DNA of 64,000 nucleotides from Corticium candelabrum. Taxonomy: Eukaryota; Porifera; Homoscleromorpha; Homosclerophorida; Plakinidae. Position 1 is the first letter of the stretch. Every line of letters starts with the position of its first letter. The notes beneath the pieces are model-generated. The model worked only from the letters and a program-made list of their open reading frames with translations, was not told where the DNA came from and did not search any database. This document shows positions 23,141-35,100 of the stretch, in pieces. A program made the translations under genes and the position numbers. The DNA lies in NCBI RefSeq assembly GCF_963422355.1, contig NC_085089.1, positions 784,001 through 848,000 on the forward strand, written 5' to 3'.

Positions 23141-26100
23141 TATACCAGAAGCTCGATAGAGACCCATATAGGACCACGCCCGTTTCTGTTGTGCTACCCA
23201 GATTAGAAGCCTCGCTACGCTTGGCAATTAACATTATACCACATCTGGACCTGTCGTAGGTAATTAGAATCAGACTTGCTACAATTCTCCCCCTTTGTCT
23301 ATGCTTCGTCCCGAAGCTTAGGGTGGATTGTCCAGAAGTGATAGATCAGTCACTAAATGTTGGAGGTACTGTGGTTTCTTAACCGCTGGATTGTTCATTT
23401 AGACTTACTTGATCACCACAGTGATGATTTACGCGTTGTCTCTTCATTGCATCGTAGTTCCGTGTATGATGGAATTCTCTCGAACGATTACGAACGCCGT
23501 ATTTGTGACGACTGAACTTGTTTCCTAACCGATGCAGAGCTTTAGAGTGACTAGTTGACTCCTCTTGCATGTTCACACAATTCTTCAACTGTACGGCTGG
23601 TGCTTTACCCAGTAGACTTTGCGAAGCGGTTTTTTTTGATTTCAGATTCTCTTCTTCAGTTCTCGTACGCCTAGATTGTGAATTTGGCTTAGGAAGAAGT
23701 GGAGACTTTGTCCACTCCCTCTTCTCTTTTTCAAATATTCTTCTTTCTTGTGCTCGTTCTCTTTTCTCTTGGTCAAGTTGACTTTCCAGGTCAGCAGCTC
23801 TTGCTAGCGCCTTCCTGAAAGTTTCTCCGGTGTTCTGTTCCATTTCAGCGAGAGCAACAGTGACATGACCATCTGAATTATTAGTACCATTCTGTATTTC
23901 TAACGATAACGCTTTGTTCCTCCTTGGTGTCCGAATGTCGACTTGGCCTCTGTCCCATTGAATAACTTTCTTGCTAAAGTCAATTGTCATTTGCAATGCC
24001 TCGAAAAAATCAACACCCAAGATTGATAGAGTCTTTACGTCTGCTAGCAGAAATTTGTGTCTACCACAGCGGTGGTCTCCCAATGCGACTTCAACTTTCG
24101 TAGACCCAAATATTTTCAGTTTCTGTCCGTTAACCGTTCTGACGTTCGTCTGTTTGTGTTCTGGTTGTAATCTCACGGTTGTAAAGAACTTGATCGGTAG
24201 AATCGATACGGTTGCCCCAGTGTCTACAAGACAGTCTGTGCCTTTGCCATCCATAACTGCGGAAACCCGAACAGATGACGATCCGCATACACTTACAACT
24301 TCAGTTCTTTCTTGTGGTCGCCACCCACCAGCTTCTCTAGCCATCTTTTTGCAGTGCTTCTGCACGTGCCCAATTTTCCGCAGTGCCAACTCTCCACCCG
24401 TTTCTCTGTGTTTGACCGTGGCCCTCTAAAGTCACAGAACTGGAGACGAGTAGCTAGGTCACGAACGACCTTGGTCAAATCAGCTAATTGTTCTCGTAGT
24501 TCTGACACTTCCGATATTTCTTTGGTAGATGAAATATTGTTGCAATCTCTGCCACACACGATTGGCTGTCGAAATCTGCTCGTATAAGTCTCCGTACCAA
24601 CTCCTTCGCTTGCGCATATGTCCCTGGGTCATTCTCAATGACCTTCTGCCGCAGCTGAGATGAGAGTCCCTCAATAAACTGATCCATCAGTTGTTCGTTC
24701 CTAGCGTCTTCACCCTGCTGTGGCCATGCGCGTGAATGCAGAAGTTCTAGATTATAGACAAAAGCATCAAGATCTTCGCCCAGTCGGAGAGTTCTACTCC
24801 TAAATTGCCGTTTGGCATCGATGCGCGCTTCCTTAGGACAGAATCTGCCAATCAAGCCACCCTTGGCATGTACCTATGTGTCCCTCTCATTCTCGGTAGG
24901 GAGTTCAAATTTAGCAAAACCTAAACCCTTCAAAAGCGTTGGAAGTCTCGCCAATCGTACTTCTCCATCCCAACCATTGGCTGCAGCGCAGTACTCGAAG
25001 CGTCGGAACCAATTGCAAAACTCCACGTCCACGGATCCTTTGCCTGAAAATGACTCAGGTACAACCACCTTACTAGCCATATAAAGCTCAGTTCACCAAA
25101 ATCTCTTCGAAAAAATGTGAAGAATGAAATCCCACTTGGCTTGTCACCAGATTTGTAGCACGGCTGTCGATTCGTCCAGGTCTATCGCAGTACTACACGG
25201 TTGAGTCAGAGACAGAGTGTGCTCGATAGTATATTTATATAATACTAGAGACAGAAACCAACTAGGATATAATCTACTAGGCTTCACTGTGAACTCCGGC
25301 AGGTAACTGCAAACTCTAACTAACTACTTCAAAGCTACTTGTGTCTATAAGTACTTGCACTAGTTACGGTGACCTCATCTCAGACAAATGATGAGTCACT
25401 CTAGACAATGTTTGTGGACCTTCAATGCGCGTCATTAACAACTGACGTCTTAGTCCTAGAGAGTGAACTGTAACGATCTGTTCAGTGCTTGCTAACAGCT
25501 ACACGTCCTCTAAAGACATGACTTACGTCACAATGCTAATTATAGTACAGTCTCGTTACATTCCTCTTTCTTTAAAATTGTAACACAACTCAATCAGTTT
25601 ATAACCAGTAGGCTGTACCATACCAACGTTACGATGTTACGACATGTCGTAGTTTCTGTATTCCCGAGGTAGCTTGACTGTTCTACCGCGTGCGGTTTTC
25701 TTGATGTCTGGGTATGTCTGGACAGTCCTTGTGGGCGGTGGATGGATCGGTACGGTCGTCTGTTTTGGTGGTGTGTCATCACGTCTGTCTGGTACAACGT
25801 CATCGTTGTATGGTTCGTCATCTTCGTCTTCTTCTGAGTCATCACTCACCAGTGGGTTTGGTCTACAATCTTCTTCGGTGGTTCTGAGTTGACGACGGTT
25901 CCGTCTGTATTGTCTACCTTCTGATTCAACTATGTACGACCGGTGTCCTGCTGGTCTTTTGCACACGGCCAGCGACCATGCTGTTTCACCAGGTTTTTCA
26001 TTCTCACGTTTTGGCCTGGTGCAAGCGGTGGGAGGCTCTTTGAGACTTTGTCGTAGTTCCACGCTTGGCGTTGCTTGGCTCTGTGTAGTTTGTCTGAGAC

Positions 26101-29100
26101 GTCTGTCCCTTTCAGTGCTGTAGGTTGCAAAAGTTTTGGTGATATGGGTATCTGTGTTTTCGTCCGTCTCCCGAACAATCGTTGAGCTGGGGATGAGCCA
26201 ATGCTTTCGGAGGGCGTGTTACGGAAATCGAGGAGCGACATTTAAACATCTTGGTTGGTCTCTTTCGCTTTCTTTAGAATGCTTTTGCAGGTCTTGACGG
26301 TATTCTCCACTTTTCCATTAGCTTGTGGGTATCTGGGAGATGTCGTAATGTGATGACTGCCATTGTGTAGCAAAGCGCTCGAATTCACCGCCGGCAAATT
26401 GCGGGCCATTGTCCGTAACTACGATCTCTGGAATACCGTGTCTTGCAAATTGTCCTTTGACTTTGTGGATAACTGTGTTGGACAAAGTATCATTGAGTTT
26501 ATCGATCTCAAAAAATTTGAATAGTAGTCGACAACAACTATGTAATTTGTGGTCTCAAAACTGAACAGATCTATGGCAACCATTTGCCAAGGTGTAGACG
26601 AAATTTCGTGTGGCTGTAGGAGCTCACGGCATTGCTCTGGGCGATACGCAGCGCAAAAGGAGCATCTCCGGACAAAATAACTCAGTTCTGCATTCATGCC
26701 GGGCCAAAAGAGCGACTCTCTTGCACGTCTGAGGCAGCCTTCCATTTCCAAGTGTGTATTGTGTAACTTCTTGATCACACTGCCTGTTAGGGATATTGGT
26801 ATAACTACACGGTCTCCCTTGAAAACTAAGTCATTCTGTACTGATATTTCGCGGTGACACTGATGGAATGGTCTGGCTGCGACCGGTACGTCTATTGTCC
26901 GTGATGGCCATCCAGTACGAATCAGCTCACTGATGCATTGCAGCTCTTGATCTTCCTTTGTAGCTCGCCTGATTTCTTCCAATAACGGGTTGTCGATAGG
27001 GACGTCTTCCACCATATTGACTTCATCAACTTGCAAACAGTGTTCACTCTGCCAGTCTTTGGCGGTAACTGTACCTTCCAAATACGCGCGGGAAAGAGCA
27101 TCCGCTAGGTACATTTCTGACCTTTTTTTGTACGTGACTTGGATATCATAGCGCTGAAGATGCATCAACATTCGTTGTAATCGTTTTGGCACATCTGCCA
27201 TGGGCTTCCTAGTAGTGTCCTCGAGTGGCTTGTGATCAGACTCTACCGTTGTGTGTTTCGCGTAGATGTATTGATCAAATCTCTCACAACCAAAAAGGAT
27301 TGCCAAGGGCTCCTTTTCTATTTGTGCGTAATTTCTCTCACTTGTTGTCAGTGCTCTTGATGCAAAACAAACTGGCTGACCCTCCTGGAGCAGGGTGACT
27401 CCTAAACCAGTTGAAGAAGCATCACATTAGATTGTGGTTTCCTTGTTGACATCGTAGTATGCTAGAACCGACGTCGTTGTAGTCAGTCTTTTCACTTCCT
27501 CGCAGGCCTTTGCGTGTTCCTCTCTCCAATGCCATTCAACTCCGTTGTGGTCTAGCTGACGAAGAACTTCACACACTTCAGATAAGCGTGGCAAAAGTTT
27601 TGAGAGGTTTGTAACCAGTCCTAATGCTCGTTTCATTGAAGTGGTATCAGTGGGCGTTGGCATGTGCACAATCGCTTCTACCTTGGATGCGTCTGGCTGC
27701 ACTCCATGGACAGTTAGCTTGTGTCCAATGTATGGAATCTCAGTCAGCCTGAGCTTGACTTTGTCTGGGGTTAGCTTCAAGTTCCTTTCCCTGCATCTGT
27801 CAAGAAATGCTGACAGATTGCGATCATGACTCTCAGTCGCCTCCAACATTGTGTCTCCAAATCCAATAATAACAGAATCATCTGCAATGACTTCCACTCC
27901 ATTCAAGGTCTCTATAATCTGATGCATATTTCGCTGCCATATCTCCGGTGCTGATGCTATACCAAAAGGCATCCGCAATCATCTGTACCTGTCAAAGGCT
28001 GTTTGGAACGTGGTCAAGTAGCTCGACTTCTCATCCAGCTTTATCTGCCAAAACCCACTCTTGGCGTCTAGTACCATAAACACTTTGGCTTTGGTAAGCC
28101 GTGTGGCTACTTCCTCGATAATGGGCATAGGGTAGTGAGATCTCTTCATTGCCAGGTTGTGCTCCTTGGGGTCCAAGCAGATCCGCACTTGACCGTTCTT
28201 CTTCCTTACTGTGACCATTAATGATACCCATTCTGTGGGCTCTGTCACCTGAGCGATGATGCCTTCCTTTGTCAGTCTGTCGAGCTCCTGCCTCACTGCT
28301 TCTCTCAACGGAGTTGACGTCTTCCGTGGCGGGTTGACTGATGGTGTGGCCTCCTTGTGAAGTTCACTTGAGTACTCTCCTCGTAGACATCCAAGGTTTT
28401 CAAACACGTCACAATGCTAATTATAGTACAGTCTCGTTACATGAATTTCCAGTTCTACTGCGTGTCAGTGTTGCAGTTCTAGTTCTACTACACCTCAGTT
28501 ATGCAGATGACGTCGGTGGCAAAGGTCAAGGTGTGTACGTAATTAATTAACATCATACCACATCTAGACATGCATGTCGTAGCTAATTAGAATCAGACTT
28601 GCTACACTATAACACCAGCATATGACATCACAACTACTACTGGGTAATAAGAATGTAAGTGGTTGGTATAGCAACCATTAACCACTAGAAGGACTCTCTG
28701 AAACATGTTTCTCATCTGCTTTCTAACTGTTGCAGTACTGGTTTGTTCTGTTGGTGCCATCAATGACAAGGAAGCGTATGAAAATGAACGTTATAATGGC
28801 TGGTATAACAACAAAGCTCATCCTGATTGGGGTGGCGCAGGTGAGATGTCTTACTTCAAGTCCATTATTTCACATTGATACTGTGCACAGTAAACTTGTA
28901 GGTGCACTCAATCTGTTCTGTACACATGTACTACAGCAAGCTGCAAGTGCAGAAAGATGTTAGTCAGGACATGCATGTTTACTCCGTCATATGCATTGCA
29001 ATAGTTCTAGGTCTCTGTGTTATGGCATTTTGTGAAACATTTTGTGTTTGATTCCTTACCTTCGTCGGATCTTCATAGTCTTATATATCACCAGGTAACT

Positions 29101-32100
29101 TCGCCGTCAGATACCTTCACAGGACGAACTTCGCCAGACTTGCAGGAGAGAAAGTCTGGCCCCGGCGCGAGGATCGGAGTCCAGGTATGCGCTTGCGTGA
29201 ACCGTACCGTGCTGCAGGAGACGGTCATCAAACCGGGACTCCGACTCATCCGGGGATTTTCTTAAAATCACCAGCCCAAGCACGGTACACTGTACCAACT
29301 ATCATCTCCTACCTAGCGATGTGTGGCATTTCCAAGCACCGTACGTAAGGAGCTGATGCGGGTGAAACAGCTGCCGTTTCTGTTGCGTTTATTATAAAAT
29401 TGTGTTAACCATTTACTAGGTTAGTAGTGCACACGCCGACCGTTAATTACACGAGTGACTGCGAAAATTCTGCTAAACTGCTGCCAGGGATTCTTATGCA
29501 CGACTCAAACGCTGTACTCTTCCACCTTTCAAGGGCTTTGATTATGGAATCGTCCAACCCTCTTGCCTTCGCTGTCGTCGTTGCACCAATGCGGAAGCTG
29601 TGGCCTGTAAAGCCTGTGCAGTCACGTCCGGCTTCTGTGAGCGCCCGTTGAACTTCTCGGACCAACCTATTGCGCGAGAGTGACGTGCCATCGTCGTAGA
29701 GAAATAAGGGGCCTTGCGCGTTGCCTCGAAGCACCACATAGCTCAGCAGAGCAACCACTGGGCAAATTTCTTGCTTCGATCAACCCAAAAATATGTTTAC
29801 ACCTTGACGGAACGGTTCTGTCTTTGATTGCTTTAGGTGAATGCGCACCACAGACGGAGTGACATGTGAGTCGATGCTGACGTCTTGTGGAGCCAGGTGA
29901 ACAGAGGCGTCGAATGCTGCTACGGAGCTTACGGTAAACTCTCCCGCTCGCGTAAAGTCAAAGAAATCCGTGCAGACTGCAGCCCATAGCATTGCGTCGT
30001 CGTAAAATGGTGATCTTTTTGCCCACACATCTTTCAAAATTCTCAATTCTGCCGGTGTAATAGGCAAGCGCTGGTCGACCTTCAGACGAGGTTCCTGCTG
30101 ACGTCGAATTCCTTTCAAGACATAAGCTAGTTGTGGGAGAGTAGCGGTGAATGGGTCGCCCAAACCCGACTGGATCTGTAGGTGGCGCAATGCTGACAGG
30201 TAGCTTTTGATAGTTTTGTGAGAGAGACCTTCTTCGGCTAGGTGTGAGACAAACAAACATAGGCGGTCCTCGGATGTGGAAAGAGAGATGAAGGAAAACG
30301 ATTGCAGAATATTAGATACCGTGCTTGACCGGACGCGTATGCTTTCCTGGTAGAATCAGCTAAGCCTGACGCAAAGAAACGGCAAGCCGACGTCTCCAGG
30401 TGTGCGAGCTTCAGTCTAGATGGGGAGACAACAGCAGCTCCAGAAACTGTAGTGGAATGGCCGCTGGCTGCTCGTTGAGCTGCAAAGACAGACATTGATT
30501 CTTAGGCATACTGTCTCGTGACAAGGCGTCCGCCGCTACGTTAGAGACACCCGGTATGTGCGTCGAGACCCAGGTAAAAGAGTAAAGGGCTGCTACAAAG
30601 TGCAACACTCTCAGCAATTGCATGACGATCTTATCTCGGCTAGACGATTTAGCAAGAGCCGACACCACAGTCTGATTGTCACATCGAAACAGTACTATTT
30701 TGCCGCGCCAAACTTTTCCCCGTGTAGCGCTTGCTAGTAGAATTGGTAGCAGTTCTTTCGGTGTGATGCTGATTTCCTCCCATTCGCGCGACCATTTCCA
30801 TTGAAACCAGTTGCACCGCCAAATGGCTCCTCATCCCCACGAGCCTGATGCGTCCGAGGTAAGCTGGATCGCTGGTGGCCGTGATACCAAAGTGTTAATA
30901 ATGCTTTTTCCATTCCAGCTTTCAAGAAATGCGTTCTACCACCGAAGATCCGCCCGCGCCTCGCTGTTAATACGCACCCAGTAATGCAATTGCTTAACGG
31001 TACCTGCAAGATCGATTAGCCGACGCAGAAACGCTCGAACTGCTTGCACCATTGAAGTTGCGTGGTGCAGAGTACCAATCAGAGAGAGCAGCTGGCGCTT
31101 CGTGCAGGCGCGGTGCGTTGGCCATTCCGCAATTGTGAATTTTACTTTCTGCAGCTTAACGGCTAGTAAGCTGATGATCCCATCCTGCGAGTCGAGCTGC
31201 AAACCCAAAACTGTCAAGCACGTTGTGGGCCCCTCAAGCTTGTTTGTAGCTACTGGCACGTCTAGCTCGTTGCATATGCTTAATGCTTTTGCAGGTTCTC
31301 ATCGCATTCCGATGCTTGCGGACGTCCGAAAAATAGAAAATCGTCCAAATAATGTATGGCGGCTGTTATGCCTCGGCAGGACATAATCCACATTAGTGCG
31401 TCTGCTACAGCAGAAACTATCTTGGGGGCCAAGGGCAAGCCAATAGGTAAAGCTCTGTCGAGGTACACCTTGCCTTTCCATGACATTCCCAAGAGATGAC
31501 GATTGTCTGGGTGAACAGGGATATGTCGATATGCGCTCTGTATATCAAGCTTTGTCATCATAGCCCCTGTTCCCAGCTCGCATATTTTCCGTGCTGCCAC
31601 GTCTATACTAACGTATGAGAGGGAACACAAGTTAGGTGCAATGCCATCATTGACGCTCGCTGCGCAAGGGGATGACAAATCTACGATAAGGCGCCATCGA
31701 CCAGGTTGGTGAGCTTTTGGAATTACCCCCATAGGGCTGATGTAAGCCTCCGCTGCTCTACGCTCGTCAGGACACGAGATACGTGCTGCCGCGCACTCTT
31801 CTTGCAAGTAACTGTCGATAACCGCGGCGTTTGCTTTTGCCGTTTTCATGTTCCTGCGGGATCGTCTTGCTTTTGCTTTGTTGTAATCGTAACCAATCCG
31901 AAATCCCCGAGACAAACAACTTACGATGTAGCTAGCGAAAACTGTATCCGGGTGGCTCGCCAGCGCTTGCCGCTACGCGCATACCATTGACGGGTACGTC
32001 CGAACCGTGTCCAGATGACGAGATGGCACCGTCGGGCGGCAGCTGTCCAAGGCTAGCAGGTCTTTGGTGTAACGGTAGCGCGATCCTTGTACATCGCCCC

Positions 32101-35100
32101 TCTCTTGGGTATTTCGCAATCGACGATGTGTTGAAAGAGGAGTCTGCCAAACAATGCGCTAGTTAGACCGAAGAACGCTTATTGTACGAGGTACACACTT
32201 ATAGTTGCCAAGGGCCCATGAGGCTTACGTATAAGAGAGCTATTAAACGTTCCAACTCAAAAACAGAACACACATGCCACAACAATATCCTGCAAGTAAG
32301 CAATCCAATCAGCAATTACAAGCGCAAATACTAAGCGCAACAATATATTGTTGGCTTATTGTCTTCCGCTATCCTGTCCTCTGCTGGACGCTGCTGGCTT
32401 TCCAGAGGCTATCGGTGTAGCTGTGCGTTGCTCTGGGCACTCGCGCATCCTGTGGTTGCTTCGACAGCGCAAGCAAATATGTCGAAACGTGCAGTCGGGA
32501 TAGTCGGCACAACTGCTAAAATTATAATTACGGCAGATTGGCTTTGGACCATCCCATGGCCTGTCACGTCGGTATCTTAATCCGCCTCCCGACAGCGTTC
32601 TCGAAGCGGGTCCGGCTTCACGCAGAATTTGCGGTGGAGCGTCGTTCGGTTCTAACGCGCAAGAATCGGGAGTATGATTCGCTTCTAGGCAGTGAAAACA
32701 CCTCGCCGTTGGCGCTTGGTCCATTGCCAAGATTGTCGCAGCAAAGAGAGGCGCGTGCAGCTGGCTCCAAGAAAGACTGCGGTTGAAAGCCGCCAACTGC
32801 CGAAAGCGCGTCATATAACAGCCAGCCTGTCCCGCTGTGACACTGCGCTTCGTGCGCTACAAGCCGCAAGTACGCCATCACTTCTTGCGCCCCGGGCAGG
32901 GTGCTTCCACAGAAGAATCCAGGCGTACGTAGCAAAACACTGCACCCACGTGGGCAGTGTCGTGATCTGACGCAGGCGACGACGATTGGCTGGTTCCGCT
33001 GTAGCTTGCATACGCCGCAGTAGCTCCAGGTTATCTGGAAGAAGCTCCGCAAAGTCCACGTACTCCTGTGCCTGGATTAGTCGAACCAGACGAGCGGGTA
33101 TTGGCGTGGTTCCTTCTCCCACAATGCAAGCTTCCGCGCTAGAGCTGAGCGCTGTTACTGTCGGCGCCACCGCTTCGACGCTGACAGACGTTGATAGGCT
33201 TGGCCCTAACGATGGCACAGTCGATGGCTGCATTAAAGAAACGCTGTGAATGGCGGATGCTGCTGGTAGCGCTCCAAGCGTCTGTTCTGCAACAGCGCAC
33301 GACGAAACATTTTATATGACTACGTTCAGCACTACAGCATGGACGAGTATAAACAAGCGAAGCATGCGTTAACTACTTTTTGTGGCATACCAGACTACGT
33401 GATTACGACCCAACGGAGCCGTAGCCGATTTACCAACTATAGACCTATGCTAATTACTCACCGACCACAGTTGATGTAGCGGACTTGCCTGCCGGACGTA
33501 GTTATTTACCACTCTTCTTCCGCTGTAGTCACTTGATCCGCCGTGCAGCTATAACCAAAGCTAATTGCCGTTTTGCGGAATTACCCAGCTGCAGCTGTTA
33601 GACAGACATTGACTAAGTTACGTCCGCGCCGCTAGAGCCGACTCGGGCCGACTGTTGCCGACCCTAGCTGAATAAGCGACGCCGCGTTATTAACTAAGTT
33701 AAGTCTTGCGGCGCTGCTAGAGCCAACCTGCTCACCTTTTCTGAATGCCACACGTGCCTCTGACTGCAAGTATAACCTCGAGTTTATAGTCTTGACTGTC
33801 TCTGGTTATAAGCGTCCAACCGCCTCCAGCGTATTGCTGCTCGCTGCGTGGCTATACCTACACCGGTGCATATGTAACTACAAGCACATGCGTGCTGTCT
33901 CGATAACTTATTCTTATGTTCTACGTAGTCTCGCGTAGCCAGACCCCTTTTCCGCCGCGTTCTCCCCGGCGAAATGGGGTTTGGTGAACGGCCTTTGATT
34001 TCGCTGTGTGCCGCGTAGCCAGAAATCGGCTATCTAAAGACCGAATTTGGTTTCTTAATTAAACGCTTCACTAAAGACGAGACTGGTATGCACGCAGTGC
34101 AATCCTATCTCATTAGCTTCTCTTGTTTCGTAGAGAACAACTCGAAGACTATAGCTTTAGAGTCGTTGCTGTTTGTAAAATCTGCATGTTTACAGCAGCG
34201 ATTAAGCGCGGCCGCGGGAACGTTGACGTCGACAGGCTTCGATTTCATGCAGCCACGATCGACGTCGCACGATCTAGCGTTGTGCGCTCGTGTCACAACG
34301 GAGACTGAATGCGAACGTACTGGATGGATGCGAACGTACTCGGTGCTGTTTGCTGTTTGCTGTTTTTTGACGTCGAAAGCGATCGCAGACAGTTCAGAGT
34401 GAGCTATATCTGGAAGGGTTTGAAGCTGCATGACGTCATCGAAACAAGATGAGTCGTCTTTCTGTGTGTGGGTAATCATTTCATGTGTTTTGCGCTTTGC
34501 TTTGGTCAACACATACAGTAGCAACCAGGAAGAGACCACGTTGTGATTGGAATAATATGAACGGAAGCAGCTTGGGTTGCAGACTTCACTTCTGACACTG
34601 CATGTCAATCTGTGGAACACGCAAGTCTCTACTACTTACCTTTATACATTATATGATATCTGCCTGGCCCTGAGTAACCTTTACGTAACGATCAACACTG
34701 CATGCGTATACTGCATGATCATCATGTATTAATTCATAGATATACATATATGGTAGTCCATATATAGCTAGTCTAGAGTTGTTTTTACTAAATCTTTTGT
34801 ACTAAATAGACAACAGTTGGTCACTGTATCTTCAGCTTAGATCAAAGTTGGGATCCCACTTTACATTTCCATCAGATTGTATTGATTTGCAAGAATTTCG
34901 TGTAGTTGATATGTATTCGAGTGCCTCCACAGTCGAGATGAAAGAAAAATCTTTGATGTCATTTAGTAAAGTAGACAGCACATTGAGAGTTCTGATAGCT
35001 ACAACAGCATTGGGATGGTGTTGACATTCCCAACATTAGGCGGATTGTTCATTGGAGTCCTCCAGACTCATTGAAGATTATGTCCAAGAGACTGGGCAAA

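Larger units (their letters stand above)
21760..23227 (-). mobile_element. Helitron, copy 2 (internally deleted), inserted in the LTR
   Basis: Inverted relative of 15853-18248: 3' terminus CTAG|T at 21760 (minus), 5' terminus A|TTGCC at 23227. It lacks the coding middle of copy 1; the deletion joins at a (GT)n tract (23064-23132). The empty site is preserved in the sister LTR fragment at 28541-28555 (ATTAATTAACAT), confirming A^T insertion without target duplication. It carries a nested TIR element at 22122-22807. Confidence 0.8.
21344..23285 (-). repeat. 3' LTR (type A), interrupted by Helitron copy 2
   Basis: Pieces 21344-21759 and 23228-23285. In minus orientation it runs TGTAGCAAGTCTG ... 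CCGTGCTACA and is preceded by a purine tract (GACAAAGGGGGAGAAT). From about 21656 down to 21344 it is almost identical to LTR B; its 5' half differs except for the first ~25 nt. Confidence 0.75.
21344..28606 (-). mobile_element. Composite Ty3/gypsy retroelement in DUOX intron 1
   Basis: The whole block is flanked by CTAT on both sides (21340-21343 and 28607-28610), a plausible 4-bp target duplication. In minus orientation: 165 bp of LTR type A (28606-28442), 36 bp of LTR type B start (28441-28406), RT-RNase H-IN, a complete LTR B (25560-25154), gag-protease, a purine tract, and LTR type A (23285-21344, split by a Helitron). So pol precedes gag across a central LTR, as if two tandem copies had lost gag in one and pol in the other. 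Confidence 0.75.
29427..33237 (-). mobile_element. DIRS-like tyrosine-recombinase retrotransposon
   Basis: Minus-strand order gag, RT, RNase H, tyrosine recombinase, with no integrase or endonuclease, as in DIRS/Ngaro-type elements. The parts lie in three or more frames with several breaks, so it is not functional. Its termini (inverted or split direct repeats) were not identified. GC content is clearly higher than in the surrounding intron of DUOX. Confidence 0.85.
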
